A stretch of 48,112 bases of DNA from a virus. Below, one piece after another: positions 18,901 to 28,185 of the stretch (positions within the stretch are counted from its first letter, which is position 1; each line of letters opens with the position of its first letter). Location of the stretch: the IMG/VR virus record IMGVR_UViG_3300040815_001002, positions 1 through 48,112 of that record; one strand, 5' to 3'. Below the pieces are notes generated by a model. It saw nothing but the letters and a program-made list of their open reading frames with translations. It made no database searches and was not told the origin of the DNA. The position numbers and the translations under genes were made by a program.

Positions 18901-18986
18901 CGTAAGTCTAGATTATCTCCTGATGGTATTTCTTTGATCTTGTTACCATCTGTAGTATCTAGTATTAGGGGAAATCTATTTGCCAT
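15942..18986 (-). CDS. Long tail-fibre protein with 14-residue tandem repeats
   Basis: About 1014 residues from the ATG at 18986 (ATG at 18995 also in frame). The N-terminus MANRFPLILDTTDGNKIKEIPSG is a fibre start type of T4-like marine phages. Contains several copies of an FGDDST-(I/L)-(L/I)-(V/I)-DGV motif, e.g. SVFGEDSTLLVD, SFFGDDSTIIID and SVFGDDSTLLVD, and at residues 721-832 eight 14-residue units of the form (I/L)TGDTGG-x-ISGF-x-x. C-terminal domain ends YCIANYTDGLSDIWVKQDWGTTGSW. Late box GATAAATA 25 bases upstream. Host-recognition fibre by context. Confidence 0.85.
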   Translation of the reverse strand: MANRFPLILDTTDGNKIKEIPSGDNLDLRNVSIVDAQNIDALGTINAQAITINGNQLQPGEFIDLDDTPTAYTDAQGKFVRVKADGTGLEFYEFGDADAELFVTNLQVSQSILPDTDFGASVGGPANRFDGVYGNFFQGSIKGNDGSTVFDATTNEIPYAVISGRPLAVSDLTNDEGYIKATDLRAVIPEFIQDGLVTVEVINRGDLQGSVFGEDSTLLVDHLNSRINAARLTQNGALNGQTIVWNEITQVWEPGIAGDITGFSSNKTDTLTVESGYKITYQDSEGTLAGDIIYIDTTTRLEVNEVRVEGNNDIYPDVNGNGNVGRSGAAFGNAYINNIEATTLSGDLAGNAVGETHKANTGVFGDNTGVVGSYKLHVIGDLGVTTGNLDLNGGSIIGANFEDATGNFRGSFFGDDSTIIIDGVSNSITGNLQFPTAIGTITGTVIQINASDKVTLGNTETTGEIFPFLNGSGKIGTVARRYDEGNFVTLRASNFSIDTVTASTIETENFVLSGTGTGTLESATDLILQVGNRAKIEGGPLKFVNMNQTIANQIIAQSGDTIYNTSENRFQFYQSGAWVSLHTGVFEGSLIGSVVADDSTPIIDGVSGKIITPNVTGTATFENEVIVQGNLTVQGTTTTVNTEEVNIADNIILLNSNFTGAGPTESGGIEIERGDEANKQFVWNETDDKWSIGTETFVADTVEATTITGVGTGILSGYLNITGATGGAITQFTNITGDTGGTISGFTTLTGDTGGNISGFLNITGDTGGTISGFTTLTGDTGGDITQFTNITGDTGGTISGFLNITGDTGGTISGFTTLTGDGAGSITGFDISWSLISSTPTTLAGYGITDAATSAQGDNADTALSWGNHAIVGYLTAVPSSIAATVTGDLQGSVFGDDSTLLVDGVNGKLVGDYENGSSVINNTSVTAYDLVALQDANINDLYVSNKIYGGATGSIKNVQIASTAPANSVGAAGDISGMIAFDATSIYYCIANYTDGLSDIWVKQDWGTTGSW
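16491..16826 (-). repeat. Eight 42-bp tandem repeats within fibre gene
   Basis: Eight tandem in-frame units of 42 bases encoding ITGDTGGTISGFTT-like 14-mers; first unit ITGATGGAITQFTN, last LTGDGAGSITGFD. Third positions differ between copies while residues stay constant, so the repeats are under protein-level selection, but near-identical runs would favour slippage and length variation. Confidence 0.9.
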
Positions 18987-19010
18987 TCGTATCAATCCTA
19001 TTGTTATACA

Positions 19011-19018
19011 TATTTATC
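19011..19018 (-). promoter_or_regulatory. T4-type late promoter box GATAAATA
   Basis: Minus-strand GATAAATA 25 bases before the fibre ATG at 18986, in the gap after the 67-aa gene. Confidence 0.65.
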
Positions 19019-19026
19019 GTATCTGC

Positions 19027-19230
19027 TTAAAGTGCTGCAATCCTAGCTTGGAAGTCTTCGAAGCTTGTTGATGCTGCTACTTCCGTTTTTAGAGTAGCTA
19101 AACTAATAAAAGTTCCATCAGCTGTGTATAACTCATCAAAATTGTCGTTAACTTTATCAAATGCTGTGCGCAACGGATCGCCGTCACCTTTGTTTGCACT
19201 GGTTCCTAAATTAATTGTCTGTTTTGCCAT
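19027..19230 (-). CDS. Stand-alone fibre N-terminal module protein
   Basis: 67 residues: NLGTSANKGDGDPLRTAFDKVNDNFDELYTADG is the same module that starts the 239-aa and 2935-aa fibres, followed by a short helix (SLATLKTEVAASTSFEDFQARIAAL). It has no shaft or receptor domain, so it is either a mini-adaptor or the remnant of a fibre that lost its body. Its start overlaps the 50-aa gene by 20 bases. Confidence 0.72.
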   Translation of the reverse strand: MAKQTINLGTSANKGDGDPLRTAFDKVNDNFDELYTADGTFISLATLKTEVAASTSFEDFQARIAAL

Positions 19231-19363
19231 TCGATTTTCCTTCTACACGAATTTTTATTGTACCAGCTGTTGCAATAACCTGTCTAGTTTGAGGTTGACT
19301 CTCATCTAAGTCAACCGATGCTTTTTGTGTTTTCATTAATTTCTCAAGAGTGCTTCGTTTCAT
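19211..19363 (-). CDS. Small hypothetical protein after giant fibre
   Basis: 50 residues, MKRSTLEKLMKTQKASVDLD..., with a strand-like VIATAGTIKIRVEGK. ATG two bases after the giant fibre stop (TAATAATG), with GGAAAA upstream. Fills the 135-base gap between the fibre and the 67-aa gene. No family recognised; likely translated from the late mRNA. Confidence 0.65.
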   Translation of the reverse strand: MKRSTLEKLMKTQKASVDLDESQPQTRQVIATAGTIKIRVEGKSNGKTDN

Positions 19364-19365
19364 TA

Positions 19366-22300
19366 TTATTTTCCAACTAATACTTCTACAGTGCCACGTT
19401 CACTGTCATCTTTAGAACTAACAGCTTTACCTATTATTGTACCAATTTTAGGTTGATTATTAACAACAGCATATCCTGGTATAGCACTTGTAATAAGTAT
19501 ATCACCTTTTTGTACTTTACCTATAACATTACATGGAACTCGTCCTTGCAATGCTACACCTACAACGTGTTCGCCTTGTAATGCACTGTTCATCAAGTGT
19601 GCTGGATTAGTTGTTACAACACCTGCTACTCTATGATCTTCTTTTATATTAGTTGTAGTAACTTCTTCTTCACCACCTAATACTAAAACTGTGCCGGGTG
19701 CATACTTATCATCTGCTAAGTAATTTTCAGCTAAGTCAGCGTATAATGCTTCAGTTGCTGTTCCGTTGAATACACTAGCATATACTGTATTGTATTTCTT
19801 TGTTGGCGCACCTATGTTATAAATGTTATCAAAGTCAGGAACAACACCGTCTTTATTAAAGATAAACGGTGTAACACTTGTACTTGTACCACTATCGGAT
19901 GCAACAATAGCAATTTGTCCTGCTGTTGTTTTACCTGTATTTCCACCTATTGCAATACCTGTACTTGCAAGTCCCTTTTCTCCTGGTGCTTCTATAAAGC
20001 TACTGTAGATCCAGTCTACTGCAAGATTACTTTGACCGCCTAATACTGAACTTGCTTGAAGTGTACTTTCTGTAACACCTGTGCCGCCTATATTAACACT
20101 ACCTGGTATCTCAAGATCTGGGTATGTAGGAGCAATATATCCTGGATCGCTTGGAGATCCTCCTGTTCCTGCAGAACCGCCAGTCGCTGTAAGAATTGTA
20201 CCTTGTCCTGGTGTTTTGAGTAATAGCTCTGTAGTATCTAATGATAATACTTCGTAATTACTATCCCCTCCGAGTATAAGACTATTGACTTGAATACTTC
20301 CGTCGATATTAGTTTTAACAATACTGTTAGGCTCACCTGCTACTGTTACATTACTAATACCATAAGTACCAGTACCGGTTTTTATTAGTGCTTCACCTGC
20401 GTCTGTTCCAGCAGCAATTAAACTAGTGAAGTCACCGTCTTCTAGACCGCCACCTTCACTTATAACTGTAGCAAAAGGAATTGCACTTACTGAACCATCA
20501 CCTGCTATACTTCTACCTAAAACATTATCAGTTGAAATATGCTGTAATTTTTCAGGAGCAATACCTGTTGAGGTATTTGAACTTGTTTGTAATTCAATAA
20601 ATCCATTTGTTGCAGTAAATTCTGTATCTTTAAACGATGCAACACCTAAATCTGACTGACTTATACCTGTTGCATTTGCTCTTAAACTTGCTGCATTTAA
20701 ATTTAATTTACTTTGTGCAACTGCTGCTGTTGGGCTAACATCTGCATTAACAATAGTTTCAGTTGCAAGTTGAATACTAACTTCAGTATATCTATCTGTT
20801 GGATTTCCACTTCCATCTGTAGTAACAAATCTTTCAGTAGTTATAACAACATCACTATCTGCGCTAGGAACACCATTTGCCCATTCTGATAATGGTCCGT
20901 CTATACAAGGGCCATTTACTACACCTGATACACTTACAGTATCTTGTCCTACAGGAGCACCTGAACTAAAGTCTCCTGTTAATGGTGTATAGGTAATGAC
21001 AATAATATCACCTTCGAAACCTTGTGTTTCTTGTACATCAACAACTGTACCAGTTGCTCCAGAAAGGTTACCTGATATTGTTTGTCCTGGTTTATACGCT
21101 GCTCCAGGCCCTGACGTTGTAATCAAATCTGCATCGATTATAATTTTCTTTAACGATGTTGATACTAATAACTGTCCTTCATCATAATCATTAATATCAA
21201 TGTCTCTTAAATCTGGAAGTGTGTCGTTATTACCTTGACTATTATCTACATAAGCTTTATTTGCAGTATCACTATCTGAAACTGGTGTACTAATATTCGT
21301 TATAGTATTACCAGCAGCATTTATATCTGCTGTCATAGGCACACTACCATTTGGAGCAAGCACACCTGGTCCAATTTTATTAGTAATTGCTGCACCAGTT
21401 TGATCAAATCCTAAACGTCTATTAACATAACCACGTACAGCACTTTCTGTTGGTACTGTGTCCGATGCGTTATCTGTCATTGCTGTGTCTGTTGAGAATT
21501 CAGTAACAACAACACCACGTTTAAAGCCTAGACCATCAACATCCGAAAGCGCAATACTTGCTGAGAAACTAACAGTACCAGTACCCTGATCCACACTAAA
21601 GAATCTACCAACTCTAAAGATACCGTTTTGGTCGGTACTTACATAGAACACACGCCCTTTACCACGTTCGTCAACTTCATTTGACTGATCTGGTGCTCTC
21701 GGCAAACCGAAGATAACATTTGGATAGTTACTTGTGTTAAATCCACCTGTACCAACATCTAAGAAGTCGTGTCCTGTAGCTCTACAAGTAGAAATTGCAA
21801 TAGTAACTGTACCTGGTGATCCTGCTTGTAGACCACTTCTAAGTATCGGAACAACAGTTCCTAATACTAATGTTGAAGCAAGTCCTGCTGCTCTTGCAGG
21901 ATATTGTAAGTCACTTACATCTCCAATTTCAACAATACCGTAATCATCTGATTCTGATGGTATAGCTTGTATTTCGTGATTACCTGATACAGGGTCAATT
22001 TGTACGCCTCTATAATTTGATATAGTATGTTTTTTACCATCCCATGTTGTAATCATAGGAAGTTCGCCTGTACCATTAAAATCACTAGGCCTAAAATCAC
22101 CTGGAGTTATAAGATTATTATTAATACGACGAAGTTCGTTTTCTTCGTATATTCTAACTACAGCAACAGTTGTATCGCCTGCTGTATTTCCTAGTGTAGT
22201 TCCGCCTGTAAGAGGATTACTATCTAGATCTAGTACTGTACCTTTTGTATTTTGCGCATTAACTGTATCAACAACTAAACGCACATAGTCATAAGTACTA

Positions 22301-25300
22301 TCAAATCCTGCTAAAGTAGTGTCTTCTGATAGTTCATTACCTAATGCATCCGCAGTTAAAAATGAAATACTTCTATATACAGTATCTGGATTTTCTCTAA
22401 AGATAACCGCAGTAGATGGACGAATTGTTAAAATATCTGGACGAGCAATATCTTCAAAGATAAATGTTTGGTTATTTCTAACTTGTACATAAGTGCCATG
22501 TGGTATGCCGCCTGTTTCTAAAATACCGTTTTGACTAAACTGACCATCACCTGTTGCAAAGTTAACTTTAATAATTTTACCATTATATCTAGGCGTATCG
22601 TCAGTTATTGCAATAGTGCCAGTGAATGTAAAAGTTTTGAATCCGCCATTACTATCAACTTCGGTTGCTGTAATTACAACATCATTTGCCGGAGTTGCTC
22701 CGCCTAGGTCCGCACCACTAATAGTAATAGTATCACCTACTTCGTAATCTTCTCCTAATAATACACCAGTTACACTATATCCAGCTGTAATTGTTTTAGA
22801 AACTTTAAATGTTGCTCCTGTACCTGTGCCTAAATTAATACCTGCGTAGGTTATAGATATACTATCACCAAATCCAGATATTTCTCCTACTGTTGTGCCT
22901 GTGTCGACAACGTTTGCAATCTCGTATCTAGCAAAAATATCTTTTACCGGATGATAGATATCAAATTCACCTCTGTTACTCGGTAAATATTCAAAATCAT
23001 AAAGGTGTCCAAATAATTGTTCTTCATCATTTGCATATCCTGAAGTATCAACTTCACTAGGTACGCTACTTGCACCTAAAGCGCCACTTGTTGAACCTGT
23101 AAGCTGATTTGTAGTATCAAATACATTAGATACATCTGTTAGATAAATTGTTCTTGTATTACTTGAAATTGTTACAGTACCAGTTGCACCCGTTGATGCC
23201 TGTGTAATTGTTTCGCCCGCAACTGTAGTAACATTATCAGAACAAGTTAAAATAATATCAGCTGTAAATGTTTTTGCAGGATTATTCATATCATCACGTG
23301 TTGAAATTCCGTCTGGAATCTCATTTGGATCTGAACCTTCTGCAACTAGACCATAATTACCATAACAACTTGAACCTGTAAGAGATCTAATCTCAGAACC
23401 ATTCTTAGCATAATACGATGCATGGCAGTAATATGTAAACATACTAACCATTTCTGATAGCGCACCATTTACAACAACTAGTCCATAACCTAAGTCGTTA
23501 ACTTGTGTAAAGTCGTTGCCGAGCATACTTCTGTTACCAGCAGTTTGTAGTGTGATTGGAATAGGAGCATCAATACTTTGCACTGTTCTGGCAACAATCA
23601 ACGCTCTATTATTACTAATATCTACATTTGCTGATATTAGTGCTGCACCTACTGACAATGAAGTTAAGTTTGGAGTAACTTCAGCTGGCAATAATTCTAA
23701 AGTATCAAGTTCAATTACATCTTTGATAATTCCAACTAGATTACTTACTATTGTTGCTTCTGTGCCCGTTGCAGGGTTTGCTGTTACAGGCTGTCCTGCT
23801 CTTGTACCTTGTACAACTTCGCTTACAATAGTTTGCAAATCAGTATATGCTGCTACAGTAGCAGTTTCTTCATCTGTATTACCTAACTGTCCAGCTGTGC
23901 CAACAAAGTAAGATCTTGCATTTATTAAAGTTCCTGAATTACCTCCATAAAGAACATCATATGAAAGTGCATCAACAATATATCCTACATCTCTTTCACA
24001 TTTTGTACTATTATATGTAAGACTCGGATAATTTGTAGTAATAAAACTTGTTACTTGAGCTACAATGAATGCTTTGTTTGCTTGAAGTATTACACTTGCA
24101 TCGTTTGCATTAGTTGTAGGTTGTGTTGCAGGTGTTGGAAAAGTTAGTGGATCTGCTGCGGCATCTGTGCTTACTACACCATTATTTAAAATATCTACAA
24201 CTTCGTCAAATGCTGCTGTTGCTCTTGTTTCAGCTGTAACATCTGCATCAACTGCTGTCAGCGCAAGTACTTCACTTTTAGCAAAATTAATTGCGGCGGT
24301 TGTTTGTGCTAATTGTTGTGCTGTAACAACATCTGCATTTGCACGTTGGTATGATAACCCTGCTGTAACTGCTCTATAGTTTGAACCTAATGCAATATCT
24401 AACCCAACTGCGTCTAAAATTAATCCAGTGTCTCTAGCACATTTTGCTTCATTAAACTCGAACGGAGCAACAGAATCTAAGTCTACTCCAGTTTGTAAAT
24501 TACTTGTTGTACCTGTAAAGCCTTGTCCTATACCTAGTGCATCAGGGTTACTATTTTTATCTAATAGTAGTACCGCAGTACCTTCGTCAGGATCGTAATT
24601 TATTACTGCATTAACTTGGAATCTTCTACCATCAACATAAAATGGGCAAGGTGTTTCTGGTCTACGTACATAAAGACCTTGTGGGTCTTCAGGACTACCT
24701 AAACTTTTTACTTGCAAGACAAATGGATCAGGAGTTGCAGTTACATCTGGAACCGGACTTCCGTCTGAAGGTCTACCAGTTGCTACAACTTGTACTGCTG
24801 TATTTCCAGTAAATGCATCTACAAACATACCTCCTGAAAATACTTGCTTATTTTGCGATCTACTAAAACTTGAACCAGTTTGGATGTATGGTGATTTAGT
24901 TAGAACTTGTCCATATGGATCAAGTGTACATAAAAATCCGCCATGTCCTTGTACAGTCATGTTACGTAGAATTGTAGCATCGTTCATTAAGAACACATCC
25001 ATTTCGTCATTAGGTAACGGTGGATTGTAATCATCGTTGAATGCAAAATTTATTGTATTAATAAAATTTAATGACATTGCTAGTGCAGTTGCTTCGGCTT
25101 CGCCATTAAATAAATCTGCTTGAGGGTATTCTATTAAATTTACATCACCATAGATAGTTGCAGGTTGTGCATTTGCAAATAGTCCTTGTAGAATAGTATA
25201 AATCTGATTTATGCCATCCTCAGTAGCTCCATTTTGTGAGCCATCTTTTGGTAATGCGCCGTAATAATATTCACCTTGTGCTTCTAAAACATTTTCATTT

Positions 25301-28173
25301 CCGCCGAGTACGAAATCTTTTGCCATTGCTTCTACAATTAATCTTACATCTCTATTACATTTTCCTTGTGCAAATGTTAAAGACGGATATGTTGCAGCAA
25401 TATACTGAACTACTTGTTCTGCAATAAACTCTTTGTTATCTTCTAAGATTCTTGATGCTATAACTGCACCGCCAGCATTTTGATATCCTTCACCTACATT
25501 TTTTAATCTATTAGGATATTTTAAGTAATGATAACCGAAATAACCATCTATATCATTTGTTAGTGGATTTATATAAGGCTTACCGCCTGATATTTCTCCT
25601 ACTGTAAATGTAAGATCTGGCGCACCCGTTGCACCGATATCGTCGTCTGAAATAGTAATAGTGTCACCAACTAAGTATCCTGTACCTGGATTATTAATTG
25701 TAACACTACTTAGTAATACACTACCATTTGCATTTACAGTAATATCAAATGTTGCTCTTTCACCATTACCGCTTGTGCCTTCGCTTACTGTTACAGCCGA
25801 AGTAATAGGATCGATTGTTGTAACTGTCGTAGGCGTTACTCCTGTATACGTACCGGATGCGCCTGCTCTAGTGCCATTCGGTGCGCCGCCGATTATTGAA
25901 GAAAGTTGTGTAATTTGACTAGAGACAATTGTTAAATTATCAAATTGTTTATCTCTATAGAAAAATGTATTAGTATATCTAGATTGTGATATACGTTTCT
26001 TAGGACGTATTATTACTCGTCTAAATTCGTCACCTTTAATACTTACGTTTGCAGGGACACGAATTGGATAGTCTTCTTCATAAATGCCTGATTCAATTCT
26101 AATACTACATTGTGTTTCTCTTACAAAATTTCCATACTCTAATTCTTCGCCTGGAATAAATTCAACAGGTTCTAAAAGTTGTAATTCTATAACATCGTTA
26201 TCTGCAGGTAATACTGTATCAGGATTTGCGTCATAATCGTAAGCAATGATTCTACCAACAGCACCTGACTCTTTACCTACAACAACTTTTCCTGGAATAA
26301 TATCAGTATTAGTAGGGTTTCCTTGGTCTACAAAACCATAAGATCCGTTACTTAAATTAATCTTGTAAGTGGTTGCACCATCTACTACTGTAGGTGCATC
26401 TAATGGACCTGGAGTCGGTCCATTTATAATACCTAATACAATATCAAATTTAGCATCAGTTGCACTAGCAACGTTCTCTGCTGTAAATTCATCTGGAATA
26501 AGTGCAGCATTAGTGAATTGAGTATATCTATTTTGATATAATGTACCTGCAACACTATTACTACTTCCTACTGTAACACCCTTGACAATATCTCTAATTA
26601 GCTTTTTTGTATGCTCAATAGATGCAACAGTTTCTACTAACTGTTCTCCAATTGCTTTCCTTGCACTCGGATTAGAATAATATCTAATACCTGCCCATCT
26701 TGAAAGATAGTTTGCATTATCGCCTAATAAAATATCTAATCTAACACTGTTAACAATAAACTCAACATCTCTTGCACAAGTATCTAAATTATATTCAAAA
26801 GTTGGATATGTAGTTTCTATAAATGCTAAAACTTCTTGCTGTATAAATTCTACGTTTTCGGATATAAGAATACTAAAATTTGGTCTACTTACTGGCGGAG
26901 CAGTAAACCCTGCTGTCGTTACTAGTGAAGGTTCAAGGCCGCCACCAAATGTAATTGTTTGCATGTACGGACCAGGCTCAATCGGAGCCGATAGTATAAT
27001 TTCTTCAGCTTTTCTTGCTGCTGCATTTACTGTAGCATATGCCCAACTAGGTGATCTACCTTCTTTTCCCGGCGGTGTATATGTTTGTCTATCATCGCCA
27101 TCTGTTGCTACATACAAGTTAACTTGTGAAGTAGGAGTACCTTTATCAACATATAATTTTGTTGCTGCCTGTAAATCATCTGATCCACCGATATCAGTAC
27201 CTAATCCTGCTAAATCACCTGGATGGTCATTTAAGAAAAGTGTACCTTCCATCCTGTCACCTTGTCTACGTGTAACACTTTCACGTGGCAACGCTACAGT
27301 TGATAACCAGTTCCCTTCAAGTGTAGTATCATAATCTGCATCAACAATAGTAAATGTACCGGTTCCACCCGATAATATTATTCTAGATGAATTGTTAATT
27401 GCATCTGCTTCAGACGTATGAAAAGTAAGTGTGTTTTGATCTACAATTCTTATGTATACAGTTTGCTCGTCAACAATATTTGTAGGAAGATCTGATGGAT
27501 TAGTTGTTCTAAATATAAACGGAGCACCTAAATATTGATCATCTAGTCCGTGTGCTGTAATTACTGGATTGCCAAAACTATTAAAAGATTCAATTGTTTT
27601 TGTATAAAAATCTCTATTTGCAGGTTCTGGATCTAATCTAATTCCAGCACCAGCTCTTTGTTTTTCTTGATAATTTGAATCAGCATATCTTTTGTTTATA
27701 ACAAGATCACCTATTTCAATATCTTCACCGTGTGAGGCACGCCATAAATCAACACTTGATTGATTTATTTCTGCTACATTTGCAATGGGTTGTGTAGCTG
27801 CATTAAGCGGGCCGCCTAGTGTAGGAAATATATCTCTTGATATATCAATAGCATTAATTTTTAATACTAGTTTACCTTCTTCAGAAAAGTCAAATCCTAT
27901 TGTATCGATGTCTGTAGGATCTAAAGCATTATCACTTGCTAAATCAAGAAATACTATTCCTGTTTCAGTATCATTTACTACCGGTACTTTATTTGTTTGA
28001 CCGTCGTATGTATTAGGAGTATCGCCTAAGTCTAAAAGACTTATTTGTCCACCTAGTCCAAATACAGCATATATTTCACTAAAGTTTTCATTTACTTTAC
28101 GAAAACTTTCGCGAATACTATCGCCTGTACCATCATTACCTTCAACACCGATATCAATATTCTGTTTTGCCAT
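19366..28173 (-). CDS. Giant (2935-aa) long tail-fibre protein
   Basis: Starts with the shared module IGVEGNDGTGDSIRESFRKVNENFSEI (6-32). Contains four copies of a cysteine module, F-I-x-x-x-YP-x-x-x-Y-x-x-x-x-C-x-RDV-x-x-I-V-x-A, near residues 465, 940, 1245 and 1390, each followed by D-x-x-x-GGN-like sequence. Around 685-730, CSIRIESGIYEEDYPIRVPANVSIKGDE is pectate-lyase-like beta-helix sequence. About 2190: QNGIFRVGRFFSVDQGTG. The C-terminal 120 residues (YADLAENYLADDKY-x-PGTV...GTIIGKAV) match the C-terminal domain, possibly chaperone-like, of marine T4-like fibres. Transcribed with the IscA gene 12 bases upstream. Confidence 0.88.
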   Translation of the reverse strand: MAKQNIDIGVEGNDGTGDSIRESFRKVNENFSEIYAVFGLGGQISLLDLGDTPNTYDGQTNKVPVVNDTETGIVFLDLASDNALDPTDIDTIGFDFSEEGKLVLKINAIDISRDIFPTLGGPLNAATQPIANVAEINQSSVDLWRASHGEDIEIGDLVINKRYADSNYQEKQRAGAGIRLDPEPANRDFYTKTIESFNSFGNPVITAHGLDDQYLGAPFIFRTTNPSDLPTNIVDEQTVYIRIVDQNTLTFHTSEADAINNSSRIILSGGTGTFTIVDADYDTTLEGNWLSTVALPRESVTRRQGDRMEGTLFLNDHPGDLAGLGTDIGGSDDLQAATKLYVDKGTPTSQVNLYVATDGDDRQTYTPPGKEGRSPSWAYATVNAAARKAEEIILSAPIEPGPYMQTITFGGGLEPSLVTTAGFTAPPVSRPNFSILISENVEFIQQEVLAFIETTYPTFEYNLDTCARDVEFIVNSVRLDILLGDNANYLSRWAGIRYYSNPSARKAIGEQLVETVASIEHTKKLIRDIVKGVTVGSSNSVAGTLYQNRYTQFTNAALIPDEFTAENVASATDAKFDIVLGIINGPTPGPLDAPTVVDGATTYKINLSNGSYGFVDQGNPTNTDIIPGKVVVGKESGAVGRIIAYDYDANPDTVLPADNDVIELQLLEPVEFIPGEELEYGNFVRETQCSIRIESGIYEEDYPIRVPANVSIKGDEFRRVIIRPKKRISQSRYTNTFFYRDKQFDNLTIVSSQITQLSSIIGGAPNGTRAGASGTYTGVTPTTVTTIDPITSAVTVSEGTSGNGERATFDITVNANGSVLLSSVTINNPGTGYLVGDTITISDDDIGATGAPDLTFTVGEISGGKPYINPLTNDIDGYFGYHYLKYPNRLKNVGEGYQNAGGAVIASRILEDNKEFIAEQVVQYIAATYPSLTFAQGKCNRDVRLIVEAMAKDFVLGGNENVLEAQGEYYYGALPKDGSQNGATEDGINQIYTILQGLFANAQPATIYGDVNLIEYPQADLFNGEAEATALAMSLNFINTINFAFNDDYNPPLPNDEMDVFLMNDATILRNMTVQGHGGFLCTLDPYGQVLTKSPYIQTGSSFSRSQNKQVFSGGMFVDAFTGNTAVQVVATGRPSDGSPVPDVTATPDPFVLQVKSLGSPEDPQGLYVRRPETPCPFYVDGRRFQVNAVINYDPDEGTAVLLLDKNSNPDALGIGQGFTGTTSNLQTGVDLDSVAPFEFNEAKCARDTGLILDAVGLDIALGSNYRAVTAGLSYQRANADVVTAQQLAQTTAAINFAKSEVLALTAVDADVTAETRATAAFDEVVDILNNGVVSTDAAADPLTFPTPATQPTTNANDASVILQANKAFIVAQVTSFITTNYPSLTYNSTKCERDVGYIVDALSYDVLYGGNSGTLINARSYFVGTAGQLGNTDEETATVAAYTDLQTIVSEVVQGTRAGQPVTANPATGTEATIVSNLVGIIKDVIELDTLELLPAEVTPNLTSLSVGAALISANVDISNNRALIVARTVQSIDAPIPITLQTAGNRSMLGNDFTQVNDLGYGLVVVNGALSEMVSMFTYYCHASYYAKNGSEIRSLTGSSCYGNYGLVAEGSDPNEIPDGISTRDDMNNPAKTFTADIILTCSDNVTTVAGETITQASTGATGTVTISSNTRTIYLTDVSNVFDTTNQLTGSTSGALGASSVPSEVDTSGYANDEEQLFGHLYDFEYLPSNRGEFDIYHPVKDIFARYEIANVVDTGTTVGEISGFGDSISITYAGINLGTGTGATFKVSKTITAGYSVTGVLLGEDYEVGDTITISGADLGGATPANDVVITATEVDSNGGFKTFTFTGTIAITDDTPRYNGKIIKVNFATGDGQFSQNGILETGGIPHGTYVQVRNNQTFIFEDIARPDILTIRPSTAVIFRENPDTVYRSISFLTADALGNELSEDTTLAGFDSTYDYVRLVVDTVNAQNTKGTVLDLDSNPLTGGTTLGNTAGDTTVAVVRIYEENELRRINNNLITPGDFRPSDFNGTGELPMITTWDGKKHTISNYRGVQIDPVSGNHEIQAIPSESDDYGIVEIGDVSDLQYPARAAGLASTLVLGTVVPILRSGLQAGSPGTVTIAISTCRATGHDFLDVGTGGFNTSNYPNVIFGLPRAPDQSNEVDERGKGRVFYVSTDQNGIFRVGRFFSVDQGTGTVSFSASIALSDVDGLGFKRGVVVTEFSTDTAMTDNASDTVPTESAVRGYVNRRLGFDQTGAAITNKIGPGVLAPNGSVPMTADINAAGNTITNISTPVSDSDTANKAYVDNSQGNNDTLPDLRDIDINDYDEGQLLVSTSLKKIIIDADLITTSGPGAAYKPGQTISGNLSGATGTVVDVQETQGFEGDIIVITYTPLTGDFSSGAPVGQDTVSVSGVVNGPCIDGPLSEWANGVPSADSDVVITTERFVTTDGSGNPTDRYTEVSIQLATETIVNADVSPTAAVAQSKLNLNAASLRANATGISQSDLGVASFKDTEFTATNGFIELQTSSNTSTGIAPEKLQHISTDNVLGRSIAGDGSVSAIPFATVISEGGGLEDGDFTSLIAAGTDAGEALIKTGTGTYGISNVTVAGEPNSIVKTNIDGSIQVNSLILGGDSNYEVLSLDTTELLLKTPGQGTILTATGGSAGTGGSPSDPGYIAPTYPDLEIPGSVNIGGTGVTESTLQASSVLGGQSNLAVDWIYSSFIEAPGEKGLASTGIAIGGNTGKTTAGQIAIVASDSGTSTSVTPFIFNKDGVVPDFDNIYNIGAPTKKYNTVYASVFNGTATEALYADLAENYLADDKYAPGTVLVLGGEEEVTTTNIKEDHRVAGVVTTNPAHLMNSALQGEHVVGVALQGRVPCNVIGKVQKGDILITSAIPGYAVVNNQPKIGTIIGKAVSSKDDSERGTVEVLVGK

Positions 28174-28185
28174 TGCGTTTTATCC

